NCBI GenBank assembly: GCA_017425305.1
Contig: JAFOOW010000027.1
Location: forward strand, 1 to 26,830
Source of the DNA: Peptostreptococcaceae bacterium
GTDB lineage: Bacteria; Bacillota; Clostridia; Peptostreptococcales; Peptostreptococcaceae
Length of the DNA: 26,830 nt
Direction: 5' to 3'
A model generated the notes under the pieces. That model saw only the letters and a list, made by a program, of their open reading frames with translations, was not told where the DNA came from and did no database searches. This document shows positions 1 through 7,374 of this stretch, in pieces. The translations under genes were made by a program, and so were the position numbers. How positions within the stretch are numbered: the stretch's first letter is position 1; each line of letters opens with the position of its first letter.

Positions 1-78
1 GATACTACATTAAGTGTAATGATAAACTTTATAGGTGGTATTTACTTTATACAGCTTTTATTAAAGGAGAGCAAATAG
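1..78 (+). CDS. Iron-siderophore ABC transporter permease, C-terminal end (partial)
   Basis: The window opens inside a reading frame that encodes 25 residues and stops at TAG 76-78, directly against the ATG of the ATPase gene. The residues around I-G-G-I-Y-F-I-Q-L-L-L resemble the last membrane helix and short basic tail that end FecCD/BtuC-type permeases. The family assignment is inferred from this short tail and from the two following genes, an ATPase and a substrate-binding protein of a siderophore importer. The rest of the gene, and probably a second permease gene, lies upstream of the window. Confidence 0.7.
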   Translation, partial: DTTLSVMINFIGGIYFIQLLLKESK

Positions 79-834
79 ATGATACAAATTAAAAACATAT
101 TCAAAAAATATAGAAATAAAAATGTTGTAGAAGATGTTTCTTTCGATATAGAAAAAGGAAAAATAACTTCTTTTATAGGTCCTAATGGAGCTGGAAAAAG
201 TACAGTACTATCTATAGTTACTAGACTTATATCAGGTGATGGTGGAGAGATACTAATAGAAGGTAAAGAGTTAAAATCCTTTGAAAGTAAAGAACTAGCT
301 AAAAAAATAGCTATACTTAAACAATCAAACAACATAACTTTAAAACTTACTATAAGAGAATTAGTTAGTTTTGGTCGTTTCCCACATAGTGAAGGAAATT
401 TAAATGCAGAAGATGAAAAGTACATAGATGAAGCTATAGAGTATATGAAATTAACAGATATACAAGATAAATATTTAGATGAATTAAGTGGTGGTCAAAA
501 GCAAAGAGCTTATATAGCTATGGTTATAGCACAAAATACAGAGTATATATTATTAGATGAGCCACTTAACAACTTAGATATGACTCATTCGGTTCAAATG
601 ATGAAGGTACTAAGAGATTTATGTAATGATTTAGGAAAGACAATAGTTCTTGTTATGCATGATATAAACTTTGCATCATGTTACTCTGATAATATAGTGG
701 CTTTAAAAGATGGAAAAATAGCAAAAGTAGGAACTACAGAAGAAATAATTCAAAAAGATGTCTTAGAAGATATTTATGAAATGGACTTTGATATTCAAAA
801 TATAAATGGAAATAGAATATGTGTTTATTTCTAA
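79..834 (+). CDS. Siderophore ABC transporter ATP-binding protein (FecE/YclP-like)
   Basis: This 251-aa ATPase would power import of a ferric siderophore through the permease encoded just upstream. All ABC hallmarks are visible: Walker A GPNGAGKST at residues 34-42, Q-loop Gln82, signature LSGGQ at 136-140, Walker B ILLDEP ending near 162, and H-loop His194 in VMHD. The string PLNNLDM after Walker B and the overall length fit the YclP-type petrobactin/catecholate importers of Firmicutes. The start codon touches the permease stop with no gap, and the Shine-Dalgarno AAAGGAGAG lies inside the permease coding end, so the two are translationally coupled. A hairpin follows the stop, which sets the binding-protein gene apart as a separately tunable unit. 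The substrate is inferred from family resemblance only. Confidence 0.9.
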   Translation: MIQIKNIFKKYRNKNVVEDVSFDIEKGKITSFIGPNGAGKSTVLSIVTRLISGDGGEILIEGKELKSFESKELAKKIAILKQSNNITLKLTIRELVSFGRFPHSEGNLNAEDEKYIDEAIEYMKLTDIQDKYLDELSGGQKQRAYIAMVIAQNTEYILLDEPLNNLDMTHSVQMMKVLRDLCNDLGKTIVLVMHDINFASCYSDNIVALKDGKIAKVGTTEEIIQKDVLEDIYEMDFDIQNINGNRICVYF

Positions 835-841
835 GAATTAA

Positions 842-866
842 TAAGAGATTGTGATGCAATCTCTTA
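842..866 (+). terminator. Hairpin between ATPase and binding-protein genes
   Basis: A 10-bp perfect stem pairs TAAGAGATTG with CAATCTCTTA around a 5-base TGATG loop. The tract after it is A-rich (AATTTAAAAAAA) rather than a clean T-run, so it may be a weak terminator or an mRNA-stabilising or processing hairpin that separates the expression of the two halves of the operon. Confidence 0.55.
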
Positions 867-881
867 AATTTAAAAAAATAA

Positions 882-912
882 TTGATAATGATTTTAAATA
901 CTAATTTAAAAT
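882..912 (+). promoter_or_regulatory. Fur-box-like operator over a candidate promoter
   Basis: Positions 883-897 read TGATAATGATTTTAA. Against the 7-1-7 Fur consensus TGATAAT-N-ATTATCA the first half is perfect and the second half matches 5 of 7. The same bases include a possible -35 (TTGATA, 882-887), with TTTAAA at 905-910 (17-base spacer) or TAAAAT at 907-912 as the -10. Bound Fur would block this promoter, giving iron-repressed expression of the binding protein, as expected for siderophore uptake. No footprint evidence is available; the call rests on consensus match and context. Confidence 0.6.
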
Positions 913-940
913 AAATATACAAAAAGAGGGAGAGTTTATT

Positions 941-1891
941 ATGAACAAAAAAGCAGCATTAATAGCAGGTATAGCTATAATAGGTTTAGTAGGAACATTT
1001 GCTCTTACAGGAAAAAAAGAAGCACCAGCTACAGAAGTAGCAGGTGAGGAAGTTATAACTATAACTCATAATTTAGGAGAAACAGAAGTTAAACAAAATC
1101 CACAAAGAGTTGTAGTATTTGATTACCCAGCATTAGATACTATAAATGCATTAGGTGTTGAATCAGTAGTAGGTGTGCCAGGTAAAGGTAAATTACAAGA
1201 AGGATTAAAGAAATACGAAGATGAAAAATATGTAAATGTTGGTACATTAAAAGAGCCAGATTTAGAAGCTGTAAAATCAGCAAACCCAGATTTAATAATA
1301 ATAGGTGGAAGACAAGCAGATTACTATGATCAATTCACTGAAATAGCTCCAACTATAAGCATGCAAAAAGATAATACTAACTATGTAGAATCAATGTTAA
1401 ATAATATAAACCAATTAGGTGAAATATTCGGTGTAGAAGAAAAAGCAGCTGAAGAAGTTGCTAAAGTAGAAGCTAAACTAGCTGAAGTTAAAACTATGGT
1501 TGAAGAAAAAGGAGCTAAGGCTCTTACTTTAATGGTTAGTGAAGGTAACTTAAGTGTATATGGTGATCAATCAAGATTCGCTTTATTATATGAAGGACTT
1601 GGATTTAAAAATGTAGATGATACTATAGATGATTCAACTCATGGTCAAACTGTAACATTTGAATACATAGCAGAGCAAAACCCAGAGTACTTAGTAGTAT
1701 TAGATAAAGATGCAATATCAGGTGGAGAATCTACTGCAGCTAACGTATTAGATAACGATATAGTTAAATCAACTGATGCATACAAAAATGATAAAATAAT
1801 ATACTTAACTCCTGCAGTTTGGTACACAAATGATGGTGGACTTAACTCAATATACACTATGATAGCAGATGTAGAAAATGGATTAAAGTAA
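941..1891 (+). CDS. Siderophore-binding protein (FatB/YclQ-like), lacking a lipobox cysteine
   Basis: This 316-aa protein is the extracytoplasmic substrate-binding component of the importer. After a basic, hydrophobic N-terminus (residues 1-23) comes the periplasmic-binding fold typical of cluster-A siderophore receptors: the NPQRVVVFDYPALDT stretch near 59-73, the PDLIIIGGR strand end, and a C-terminal VWYTNDGG region. These features recall YclQ/FpuA/FatB petrobactin-type proteins. A Gram-positive binding protein normally carries a lipobox cysteine, but here the region reads GTFALTGKK and the whole protein contains no cysteine. It may be held by an uncleaved signal anchor or be released. The Shine-Dalgarno AGAGGGAGAG sits just upstream of the ATG. 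It is expressed from the Fur-box-like promoter and closed by a strong terminator. Confidence 0.88.
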   Translation: MNKKAALIAGIAIIGLVGTFALTGKKEAPATEVAGEEVITITHNLGETEVKQNPQRVVVFDYPALDTINALGVESVVGVPGKGKLQEGLKKYEDEKYVNVGTLKEPDLEAVKSANPDLIIIGGRQADYYDQFTEIAPTISMQKDNTNYVESMLNNINQLGEIFGVEEKAAEEVAKVEAKLAEVKTMVEEKGAKALTLMVSEGNLSVYGDQSRFALLYEGLGFKNVDDTIDDSTHGQTVTFEYIAEQNPEYLVVLDKDAISGGESTAANVLDNDIVKSTDAYKNDKIIYLTPAVWYTNDGGLNSIYTMIADVENGLK

Positions 1892-1895
1892 GTTT

Positions 1896-1926
1896 TAAGA
1901 GAGTAACTAATGGTTACTCTCTTTTT
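1896..1926 (+). terminator. Intrinsic terminator of the siderophore operon
   Basis: An 11-bp perfect stem pairs AAGAGAGTAAC (1897-1907) with GTTACTCTCTT (1913-1923), followed by a short T-run. It starts five bases after the binding-protein stop codon. Confidence 0.88.
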
Positions 1927-2016
1927 ATATACTAATAATACATAATTAATATTTATTGAATATAAAATATAGTTTAGTGATATAGTTAGTTTATAAATAA
2001 ATATAGGAGGTATAGT

Positions 2017-2745
2017 ATGAAGATATTTGCACATAGAGGGTATAGTGGAAAGTATCCTGAAAATACTATATTAGCTTTTAAGAAGGCCTTAGATATTGGT
2101 GTAGATGGTATAGAATTAGATGTTCATAAATCTAAGGATGGTAAATTAGTAGTTATACATGATGAAGATATAAAAAGAACTTTTGATGGAGAAGGACTTA
2201 TAAAAGATTATACACTAAAAGAACTACAGGATTTTAAATGTAAAGATTTAAATTTTTCTAATAATGAGGAATGTAAGATATGTACATTAGAAGATGTTAT
2301 TGAATTAATAAAAAATGAAAATATAACTTTAAATATAGAAGCTAAAACAGATAATATACATTATGATTTGGAGGGAGATGTTATAAATTTAATACGTAAA
2401 CATAACATAGAAGAAAAAATACTTATATCTAGTTTTTACCATAACACTATAAGGAATTTTAAAAATATAGATGATAATATAAACTATGGTGCTCTTTACT
2501 GGTGCGAAAAAGATTATGCTAATGAACAAGACATAGTAGAACATGCTAAAAAGATAGGTGTATATAGTATTAATATTAGTACAGAGTTAGCCAATAAAGA
2601 TATAGTTAAAAAAGCTCATGAAAATAATTTAAAGGTATTTGTATATACAGTGAACTCAGAAAAGGCTATGAAAGATATGATAGATTATAAAGTAGATGGA
2701 ATATTTACTGATTTTCCTGAATTAATGAAAGAAATTTTAAAGTAA
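2017..2745 (+). CDS. Glycerophosphodiester phosphodiesterase
   Basis: This 242-aa cytosolic-type GDPD hydrolyses glycerophosphodiesters (deacylated phospholipids) to glycerol-3-phosphate and an alcohol. The TIM-barrel signature residues are present: His6-Arg7 in AHRGYSG, Glu15-Asn16 in YPENT, metal ligands Glu33 and Asp35 in GIELDV, and His48 in VVIHDE. The end of the protein has the DGIFTDFP strand typical of the last barrel strand. It has no signal peptide or membrane segments, so it is the short UgpQ-like form rather than the membrane-anchored one. A strong Shine-Dalgarno (AGGAGGT) precedes the ATG. It is a single-gene unit between two terminators and is unrelated to the iron genes upstream. 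Substrate specificity is not readable. Confidence 0.92.
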   Translation: MKIFAHRGYSGKYPENTILAFKKALDIGVDGIELDVHKSKDGKLVVIHDEDIKRTFDGEGLIKDYTLKELQDFKCKDLNFSNNEECKICTLEDVIELIKNENITLNIEAKTDNIHYDLEGDVINLIRKHNIEEKILISSFYHNTIRNFKNIDDNINYGALYWCEKDYANEQDIVEHAKKIGVYSINISTELANKDIVKKAHENNLKVFVYTVNSEKAMKDMIDYKVDGIFTDFPELMKEILK

Positions 2746-2753
2746 AATTAAAA

Positions 2754-2778
2754 AAGGGGATATTATATCCCCTTAATT
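2754..2778. terminator. Bidirectional terminator between convergent genes
   Basis: The stem AAGGGGATA (2754-2762) pairs perfectly with TATCCCCTT (2766-2774) around a TTA loop. It is A-rich on the left and T-rich on the right, so it can terminate both the GDPD gene on the plus strand and the convergent 182-aa gene on the minus strand. Confidence 0.82.
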
Positions 2779-2787
2779 TATCAAACT

Positions 2788-3336
2788 TTACATAGATATT
2801 AATGATAAAGTTTGTATTTGACTAATAACGGCTTGTGATATAGCTTCTAATTTAGATATTTGAACCCCCATATCTTTTAGAACTAAAAGATTTATAAAAC
2901 TATCTATAATAACATTTTCATAAATAGAAAAATAATTGCATTTATCACTTAAGAAATCTTTGTTCATAACTGACTCATTGACTAAGCTAAGTTTATCAAC
3001 TGTACTAAGTAATGTTATTTTTATACATGTATTTTCAAACTCCATATCACTATTTTTTATATAATTACACTTATCTTTAAATAAGTTATTTAATTGAATT
3101 ATATTATTATAGATATTATTACAATTATTAGATTTAATTTCTTCTCTAATTTGCATAGATATAGAATTAGACTTTTCTTTGATTTGCTGAAGTTGAGATT
3201 TATGAACTAATAGAAGTTCTTGCATTTTGTTATATGCTTCAACCTCAGTAGTGTTATTACGAAGCTCTAAATTTATATATTTAGTACTAATTTTTTGTAA
3301 GTCTTTAAATAATTTTATAGATTCAAGTTTCTGCAT
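2788..3336 (-). CDS. Uncharacterised 182-aa, mostly helical protein
   Basis: I do not recognise this protein. It is rich in Asn, Lys, Leu and Ile, has no signal peptide, and looks almost wholly alpha-helical. A probable coiled-coil stretch covers roughly residues 30-70 (KMQELLLVHKSQLQQIKEK and following), and a hydrophobic helical tail at about 143-182 resembles an oligomerisation segment rather than a membrane anchor. Three cysteines fall in similar Asp-Lys-Cys-Asn-Tyr or Asn-Cys contexts (DKCNYIK near 90 and DKCNYFS near 133), which hints at an internal duplication. The start is well supported: on the minus strand AAGGGGGA lies about 10 bases before the ATG. It stands alone, convergent with the GDPD gene and divergent from prmA. 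The function is unknown. Confidence 0.75.
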   Translation of the reverse strand: MQKLESIKLFKDLQKISTKYINLELRNNTTEVEAYNKMQELLLVHKSQLQQIKEKSNSISMQIREEIKSNNCNNIYNNIIQLNNLFKDKCNYIKNSDMEFENTCIKITLLSTVDKLSLVNESVMNKDFLSDKCNYFSIYENVIIDSFINLLVLKDMGVQISKLEAISQAVISQIQTLSLISM

Positions 3337-3383
3337 ATGTTAAAAATCCCCCTTGATGTAAACTAAATGCATCCATATCATCT

Positions 3384-3568
3384 ATTATAATGTAAAATTA
3401 TGGAATAATAAAGAGTGTGATTTTTTATAGATATATTATTTAAATAATCTTAATGAAAATAAATGTAGAAGTAGATATTAAAAGCATTGATTATATAGCT
3501 AAAATAACAATATATACTATAAAAGTATAAAAGAATATTGTAAAAGATAATAATAAATATGATATAAT
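3384..3568. promoter_or_regulatory. Divergent intergenic region with weak promoter candidates
   Basis: This AT-rich gap separates the minus-strand 182-aa gene from prmA. A perfect TATAAT lies at 3563-3568 on the plus strand, with TTGTAA at 3538-3543 as a poor -35 at 19-base spacing, and would serve the prmA operon. On the minus strand a TATAAT (plus-strand ATTATA at 3384-3389) could serve the 182-aa gene but has no good -35. I see no riboswitch or small gene here. Confidence 0.4.
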
Positions 3569-3613
3569 AAAACTTATGTAAAAACAGGAAAATGCAAAAG
3601 GATGGTGCTAAAT

Positions 3614-4555
3614 ATGAAATGGACAGAAATCACAATAAAAACATCAACTGAAGCAGTTGAAGCTATAACAAATATATTATACGACCAAAATGTAGGTGGT
3701 GTTTCAATAGAAGATCCTAAAGATTTTAAATTCCAAAAGAAAAATGAATATGATTGGGATTTTGTAGAAGAAGAAATATTTAATAGTGGATATGACGGAG
3801 TTATAATAAAGACATACATAACGGAAGAAAGAGATGTATCTGAAGATATAAAGATAATAAAAGAAAAAATAGATGGTTTAAAAGAGTTCGGAATAGATGT
3901 AGGAGAAGCAATAGTAGAGTTATCACAAGTAGATGAAGAAGATTGGGCTAACGAATGGAAAAACTACTACAAGCCAACAAAAGTAGGTCAAAAAGTAGTT
4001 GTAAAACCAACTTGGGAAGAATATGAAAAGCAAGATGGGGATTTAATAATAGAATTAGACCCAGGTATGGCTTTCGGAACAGGTACTCATGAAACTACAA
4101 CTATGTGTATACAACAATTAGAAAAATATGTTAAACCAGATACAAAAGTATTTGATATAGGATGTGGAAGTGGAATACTTGCTATAGCAGCAGCTAAATT
4201 AGGAGCTAAAGATGTATTAGCAGTAGATTTAGATGAAGTAGCTGTAAAAGTATCTAAAGAAAATATAGAACTTAATAATGTAGAAAATGAAGTTAAAGCA
4301 CTTCATGGTAACTTAATGGAAGTTGTTACAGATAAAGCTGATATAGTAGTAGCAAATATAATAGCAGATATAATAAAGATATTAGCTAAAGATATTAAGA
4401 ACTTTATGAAGGATGATGCAGTATTTATATCATCAGGAATAATCCATGCTAAAGTAGATGAAGTAAAAGAATCTTTAATAGAAAATGGGTTAGAAATAAT
4501 AGAAGTTCAATCATTAGGAGAATGGAACGCAATAGTGTCTAAAATAGCTAAGTAG
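3614..4555 (+). CDS. prmA: Ribosomal protein L11 methyltransferase
   Basis: PrmA uses S-adenosylmethionine to trimethylate ribosomal protein L11. The 313-aa product has the N-terminal L11-recognition domain (about 1-110, including GGVSIEDPKDF at 28-38), the family block GMAFGTGTHETT at 151-162, and the Rossmann SAM-binding loop DIGCGSG at 181-187 with Asp206 ending strand 2. An in-frame ATG at 3602 exists, but it sits within the A-rich Shine-Dalgarno stretch (AGGATGG, 3599-3605) that is properly spaced for the ATG at 3614. The resulting N-terminus MKWTEI matches the Bacillus PrmA start. It is the first gene of a four-gene operon and lies 8 bases before rsmE, an arrangement common in Firmicutes. 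Confidence 0.95.
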   Translation: MKWTEITIKTSTEAVEAITNILYDQNVGGVSIEDPKDFKFQKKNEYDWDFVEEEIFNSGYDGVIIKTYITEERDVSEDIKIIKEKIDGLKEFGIDVGEAIVELSQVDEEDWANEWKNYYKPTKVGQKVVVKPTWEEYEKQDGDLIIELDPGMAFGTGTHETTTMCIQQLEKYVKPDTKVFDIGCGSGILAIAAAKLGAKDVLAVDLDEVAVKVSKENIELNNVENEVKALHGNLMEVVTDKADIVVANIIADIIKILAKDIKNFMKDDAVFISSGIIHAKVDEVKESLIENGLEIIEVQSLGEWNAIVSKIAK

Positions 4556-4563
4556 GTGTAAGT

Positions 4564-5316
4564 ATGGATAGATTTTTTGTTGATAAGAAAAATATAAACA
4601 TAGAAAACAACACATGTATTATAGAAGGTGAAGATGTAAAACATATTTCTAAAGTTCTTAGATGTAGAATAGGAGAAGAATTAGAGGTATGTGATAACAA
4701 TAATAATGAATATATTTGTGAGATAACAAATATAGATAAAAATCAAGTAGAGCTTAATATATTAGAAAAAGTTGATATACAAAGAGAATCTGACTTAAAG
4801 ATAAAGGTATATCAAGGACTTCCTAAAGGTCCTAAAATGGAAATGATTTTACAAAAGTTAACAGAAGTTGGAGTAGATGAAATAATATTAGTTCAAACAA
4901 AGAGAACTGTTGTAAAAGTAGATGATAAAAAAGAAGACAAAAAGCTTGAAAGATGGGAAAGAATAATATACGAAGCAGCAAAGCAAAGTAAACGTGGTAA
5001 AATACCTACTTTAAGAGGTGTATTAACATTTAAAGAAGCTTTAGCTGATATGAAAGAAAACGACTTTAATATAGCACCTTATGAAAATGAAAAAACAAAA
5101 TCGATTAAACAAGCAATAAAAGGTGTAAATATAAATAATATAGGTATTTTTGTTGGTCCAGAAGGTGGATTTGAAGAAACAGAAATAGAAGCTATAGAAG
5201 AAATTGGTGGACAATCAGTATCACTAGGACCTAGAATTCTAAGAACTGAAACGGCATCATTAGTAGCTTCATCTATAGTATTATATGAATTAAGCGACTT
5301 AGGAGGCGACGAATAG
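4564..5316 (+). CDS. rsmE: 16S rRNA (uracil1498-N3)-methyltransferase
   Basis: RsmE methylates N3 of U1498 in 16S rRNA. The 250-aa sequence has the small N-terminal PUA-like domain (MDRFFVD start, GEDVKHISKVLR at 22-33) and a SPOUT methyltransferase domain with its knot motifs GPEGGF at 198-203 and LGPRILRTETA at 221-231. Length and motif order are normal. The stop TAG overlaps by one base the GTG start of mtaB, and the Shine-Dalgarno AGGAGGCGAC for mtaB is encoded within its last codons, so the pair is translationally coupled. Confidence 0.95.
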   Translation: MDRFFVDKKNINIENNTCIIEGEDVKHISKVLRCRIGEELEVCDNNNNEYICEITNIDKNQVELNILEKVDIQRESDLKIKVYQGLPKGPKMEMILQKLTEVGVDEIILVQTKRTVVKVDDKKEDKKLERWERIIYEAAKQSKRGKIPTLRGVLTFKEALADMKENDFNIAPYENEKTKSIKQAIKGVNINNIGIFVGPEGGFEETEIEAIEEIGGQSVSLGPRILRTETASLVASSIVLYELSDLGGDE

Positions 5317-6617
5317 TGAAAAAGGTAGCTTTTTACACATTAGGATGTAAAGTAAACCAATATGAAACAGAAGCTATGCTTGAGATGTTTAAAAAAGATG
5401 GATATACTCAAGTTGAAAGTGAAGAATTTGCTGATGTTTATGTTATAAATACATGTACAGTAACACATATGAGTGATAGAAAATCACGTCAATATATAAG
5501 AAGAATGAAAAAGAAAAATCCAGATGCAATAATAGCTGTTGTTGGATGTTATTCACAAGTATCACCAGAAGAAATACTTGAAATAGAAGAAGTAAACTTA
5601 GTTATGGGTACTAATGAAAGAAGACAAATAGTTGAAGAAATAAAGAAACTAGATGCTTCTAAAAAAGCTAGTACTGTAGATGATATAATGAAAGTTAGAG
5701 CTTTTGAAGAAATAGAAATAAACCAAACTAACGGAAGAACTAGAGCATTTATGAAAATACAAGATGGATGCGATAGATTCTGTACTTACTGTATAATACC
5801 TTATGCAAGAGGTGGAAGAGTAAGAAGTAGAGACTTAGAAAGTATAATAAATGAAGCTAATAAATTAGCTAACAATGGATATAAGGAAATAGTATTAACA
5901 GGTATACACGTTGCATCTTATGGTAAAGATGTAAAAGATGCGGATACAAATCTTTTAACAGTAATTAAGGCTATAGATAAAATAGAAGGTGTTGAAAGAA
6001 TAAGATTAAGTTCTGTAGAACCATTACTTATGACAGATGAGTTTATAGATACTGTAGCTAAAATGCCTAAAGTATGTCCACATTTCCACCTATCTTTACA
6101 AAGTGGATGTGATGAAACATTAAAAAGAATGAACAGAAGATATACTACAAAAGAGTATAAAGATATAGTAGATAAATTAAGACAAAAAATGCCTAACGTG
6201 GCAATAACTACAGATGTAATAGTTGGATTCCCTGGAGAAACTAATAATGAGTTTAGTCAAACTTATGAATTTTTAAGAGACATAGAGCTTTCACAAATGC
6301 ATGTATTTAAATATTCTCCTAGAAAAGGTACACCTGCAGCTGATATGGAAAATCAAATAGATCCTCAAATGAAGCAAATGAGAAGTGATAAGCTTATAGC
6401 ATTAAATAAGCAAAACTTCACTAATTTTGCTAAAAAGTTTGAAGGACAAGAGTTCAATGTTTTATTTGAGCAAAACATAGGTGAAAATAAATACGAAGGT
6501 TTAACTCCTAACTATATAAGAGTAATTGTAGAGAGTGAAGAAGACATTCAAGGTAAGATACTAAAAACTAAGATAAATGATGTAAAAGATGAATATGTAG
6601 AAGGTATCTTAGTATAA
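5316..6617 (+). CDS. mtaB: tRNA t6A37 methylthiotransferase (radical SAM)
   Basis: MtaB (YqeV) converts N6-threonylcarbamoyladenosine at tRNA position 37 to its 2-methylthio form. The 433-aa protein shows the UPF0004 domain with iron-sulfur ligands Cys11, Cys47 and Cys78, then the radical-SAM cluster CDRFCTYC with Cys152, Cys156 and Cys159, and a C-terminal TRAM domain (about 370-433) for RNA binding. The N-terminal TLGCKVNQYETEAM favours MtaB over MiaB, whose signature is TYGCQMN. The start is GTG with AGGAGG eight bases upstream. It is the third gene of the prmA operon. Confidence 0.94.
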   Translation: MKKVAFYTLGCKVNQYETEAMLEMFKKDGYTQVESEEFADVYVINTCTVTHMSDRKSRQYIRRMKKKNPDAIIAVVGCYSQVSPEEILEIEEVNLVMGTNERRQIVEEIKKLDASKKASTVDDIMKVRAFEEIEINQTNGRTRAFMKIQDGCDRFCTYCIIPYARGGRVRSRDLESIINEANKLANNGYKEIVLTGIHVASYGKDVKDADTNLLTVIKAIDKIEGVERIRLSSVEPLLMTDEFIDTVAKMPKVCPHFHLSLQSGCDETLKRMNRRYTTKEYKDIVDKLRQKMPNVAITTDVIVGFPGETNNEFSQTYEFLRDIELSQMHVFKYSPRKGTPAADMENQIDPQMKQMRSDKLIALNKQNFTNFAKKFEGQEFNVLFEQNIGENKYEGLTPNYIRVIVESEEDIQGKILKTKINDVKDEYVEGILV

Positions 6618-6659
6618 TATGTAGAAATTATAACTCTTATAAGATAGGAGGTGTTAGGT

Positions 6660-7007
6660 TTGAGTTGTATATTCTGTAAAATAATAAATGGAGAAATACC
6701 ATCAAGCAAAGTATATGAAGATGATAAAGTAGTAGCTTTTAATGATATAAATCCAGTAGCTCCAATGCATGTTTTAGTTATACCTAAAAAGCATTATGAG
6801 TCTATATTAGAAATAGATGATAATGATATGGATATAATAGGTCATATTCATAAAGTTATAAAGCAAATAGTAACTGAAAAAGGATATGATAAAACAGGAT
6901 TTAGAATAATAAATAACTGTGGAGATGATGGATGTCAAGAAGTTAAACACATACATTTCCATATACTAGCAGGAAAAAAATTAAACTGGTATGATGCTGA
7001 GAAGTAA
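6660..7007 (+). CDS. HIT-family nucleotide hydrolase
   Basis: This 115-aa histidine-triad protein probably hydrolyses nucleoside phosphoramidates or adenylated intermediates (HINT-like). The triad is visible as His97-Ile-His99-Phe-His101 followed by ILAG. The N-terminal Cys3 and Cys6 (SCIFCKI), together with a family His, form the zinc site common in bacterial HINT proteins. A longer frame would start at GTG 6651, but that codon overlaps the Shine-Dalgarno AGGAGG (6646-6651). TTG 6660, eight bases further on, gives the canonical MSCIFCKI start. It lies 42 bases after mtaB and closes the operon. No clear terminator follows, so some read-through into rpsU is possible. Confidence 0.92.
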   Translation: MSCIFCKIINGEIPSSKVYEDDKVVAFNDINPVAPMHVLVIPKKHYESILEIDDNDMDIIGHIHKVIKQIVTEKGYDKTGFRIINNCGDDGCQEVKHIHFHILAGKKLNWYDAEK

Positions 7008-7050
7008 ATAAAAAACTACATTCATAAATAAGATTATTTGTAAAAAATAC

Positions 7051-7079
7051 TTGAAATATTAGAATGATTAGTTTATAAT
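7051..7079 (+). promoter_or_regulatory. Sigma-A-type promoter for rpsU
   Basis: TTGAAA (7051-7056) and TATAAT (7074-7079) are separated by exactly 17 bases. This is the best promoter match in the window. Transcription would begin near 7086 and leave an 85-base leader before rpsU. Confidence 0.75.
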
Positions 7080-7090
7080 AAACAAAGTGT

Positions 7091-7165
7091 GAGGTTGTAA
7101 TGCATATTATGCAGATATAATCGAGTTACAGTCCCAGCATAATTGCGCTATCGGAGGGAGGGAAG
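7091..7165 (+). promoter_or_regulatory. Structured 5' leader of rpsU
   Basis: The leader can form several helices: a local hairpin GCATA/TATGC (7102-7112), TTGTAA (7095-7100) with TTACAG (7126-7131, one G-U pair), and ATTATGC (7106-7112) with GCATAAT (7137-7143). The last two cross, so they form either a pseudoknot or two alternative folds. A CCC at 7133-7135 could also pair with the GGAGGGAGGG Shine-Dalgarno tract. I do not match it to a known riboswitch class. Autogenous control of S21 synthesis is one possibility, but this is inference. Confidence 0.4.
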
Positions 7166-7170
7166 AAGCA

Positions 7171-7350
7171 ATGTCTGAAGTAAGAGTAAGAGAAAATGAA
7201 ACATTAGACAGCGCTTTAAGAAGATTTAAGCGTTCATGTGCTATGTCTGGCATAATGTCTGAAGTAAGAAAAAGAGAACACTATGATAAGCCAAGCGTAA
7301 GACGTAAGAAAAAAGCTGAAGCTGCAAGAAGAAAAAACGCTAAGAGATAA
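7171..7350 (+). CDS. rpsU: 30S ribosomal protein S21
   Basis: The 59-aa product reads [20 protein letters not shown] at the N-terminus, continues with [21 protein letters not shown], and ends in a very basic [13 protein letters not shown] tail. This is the standard length and pattern of bacterial S21, a small-subunit protein near the mRNA-binding platform where the anti-Shine-Dalgarno resides. It has a strong purine-rich Shine-Dalgarno (GGAGGGAGGGAAG). It begins the rpsU-yqeY pair, with yqeY 24 bases downstream, an arrangement common in Firmicutes. Confidence 0.97.
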   Translation: MSEVRVRENETLDSALRRFKRSCAMSGIMSEVRKREHYDKPSVRRKKKAEAARRKNAKR

Positions 7351-7374
7351 TTTTTAGATAAGAGGTGAAGGGGA

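Noticed and set aside
42..425. 127-aa minus-strand frame opposite the ABC ATPase
   Set aside because: It is a shadow of a gene with intact ABC motifs, has no ribosome-binding site, and shows no family pattern.
1645..2034. 129-aa minus-strand frame across the siderophore terminator
   Set aside because: It runs through a strong terminator and the end of a clear coding region; no start signal.
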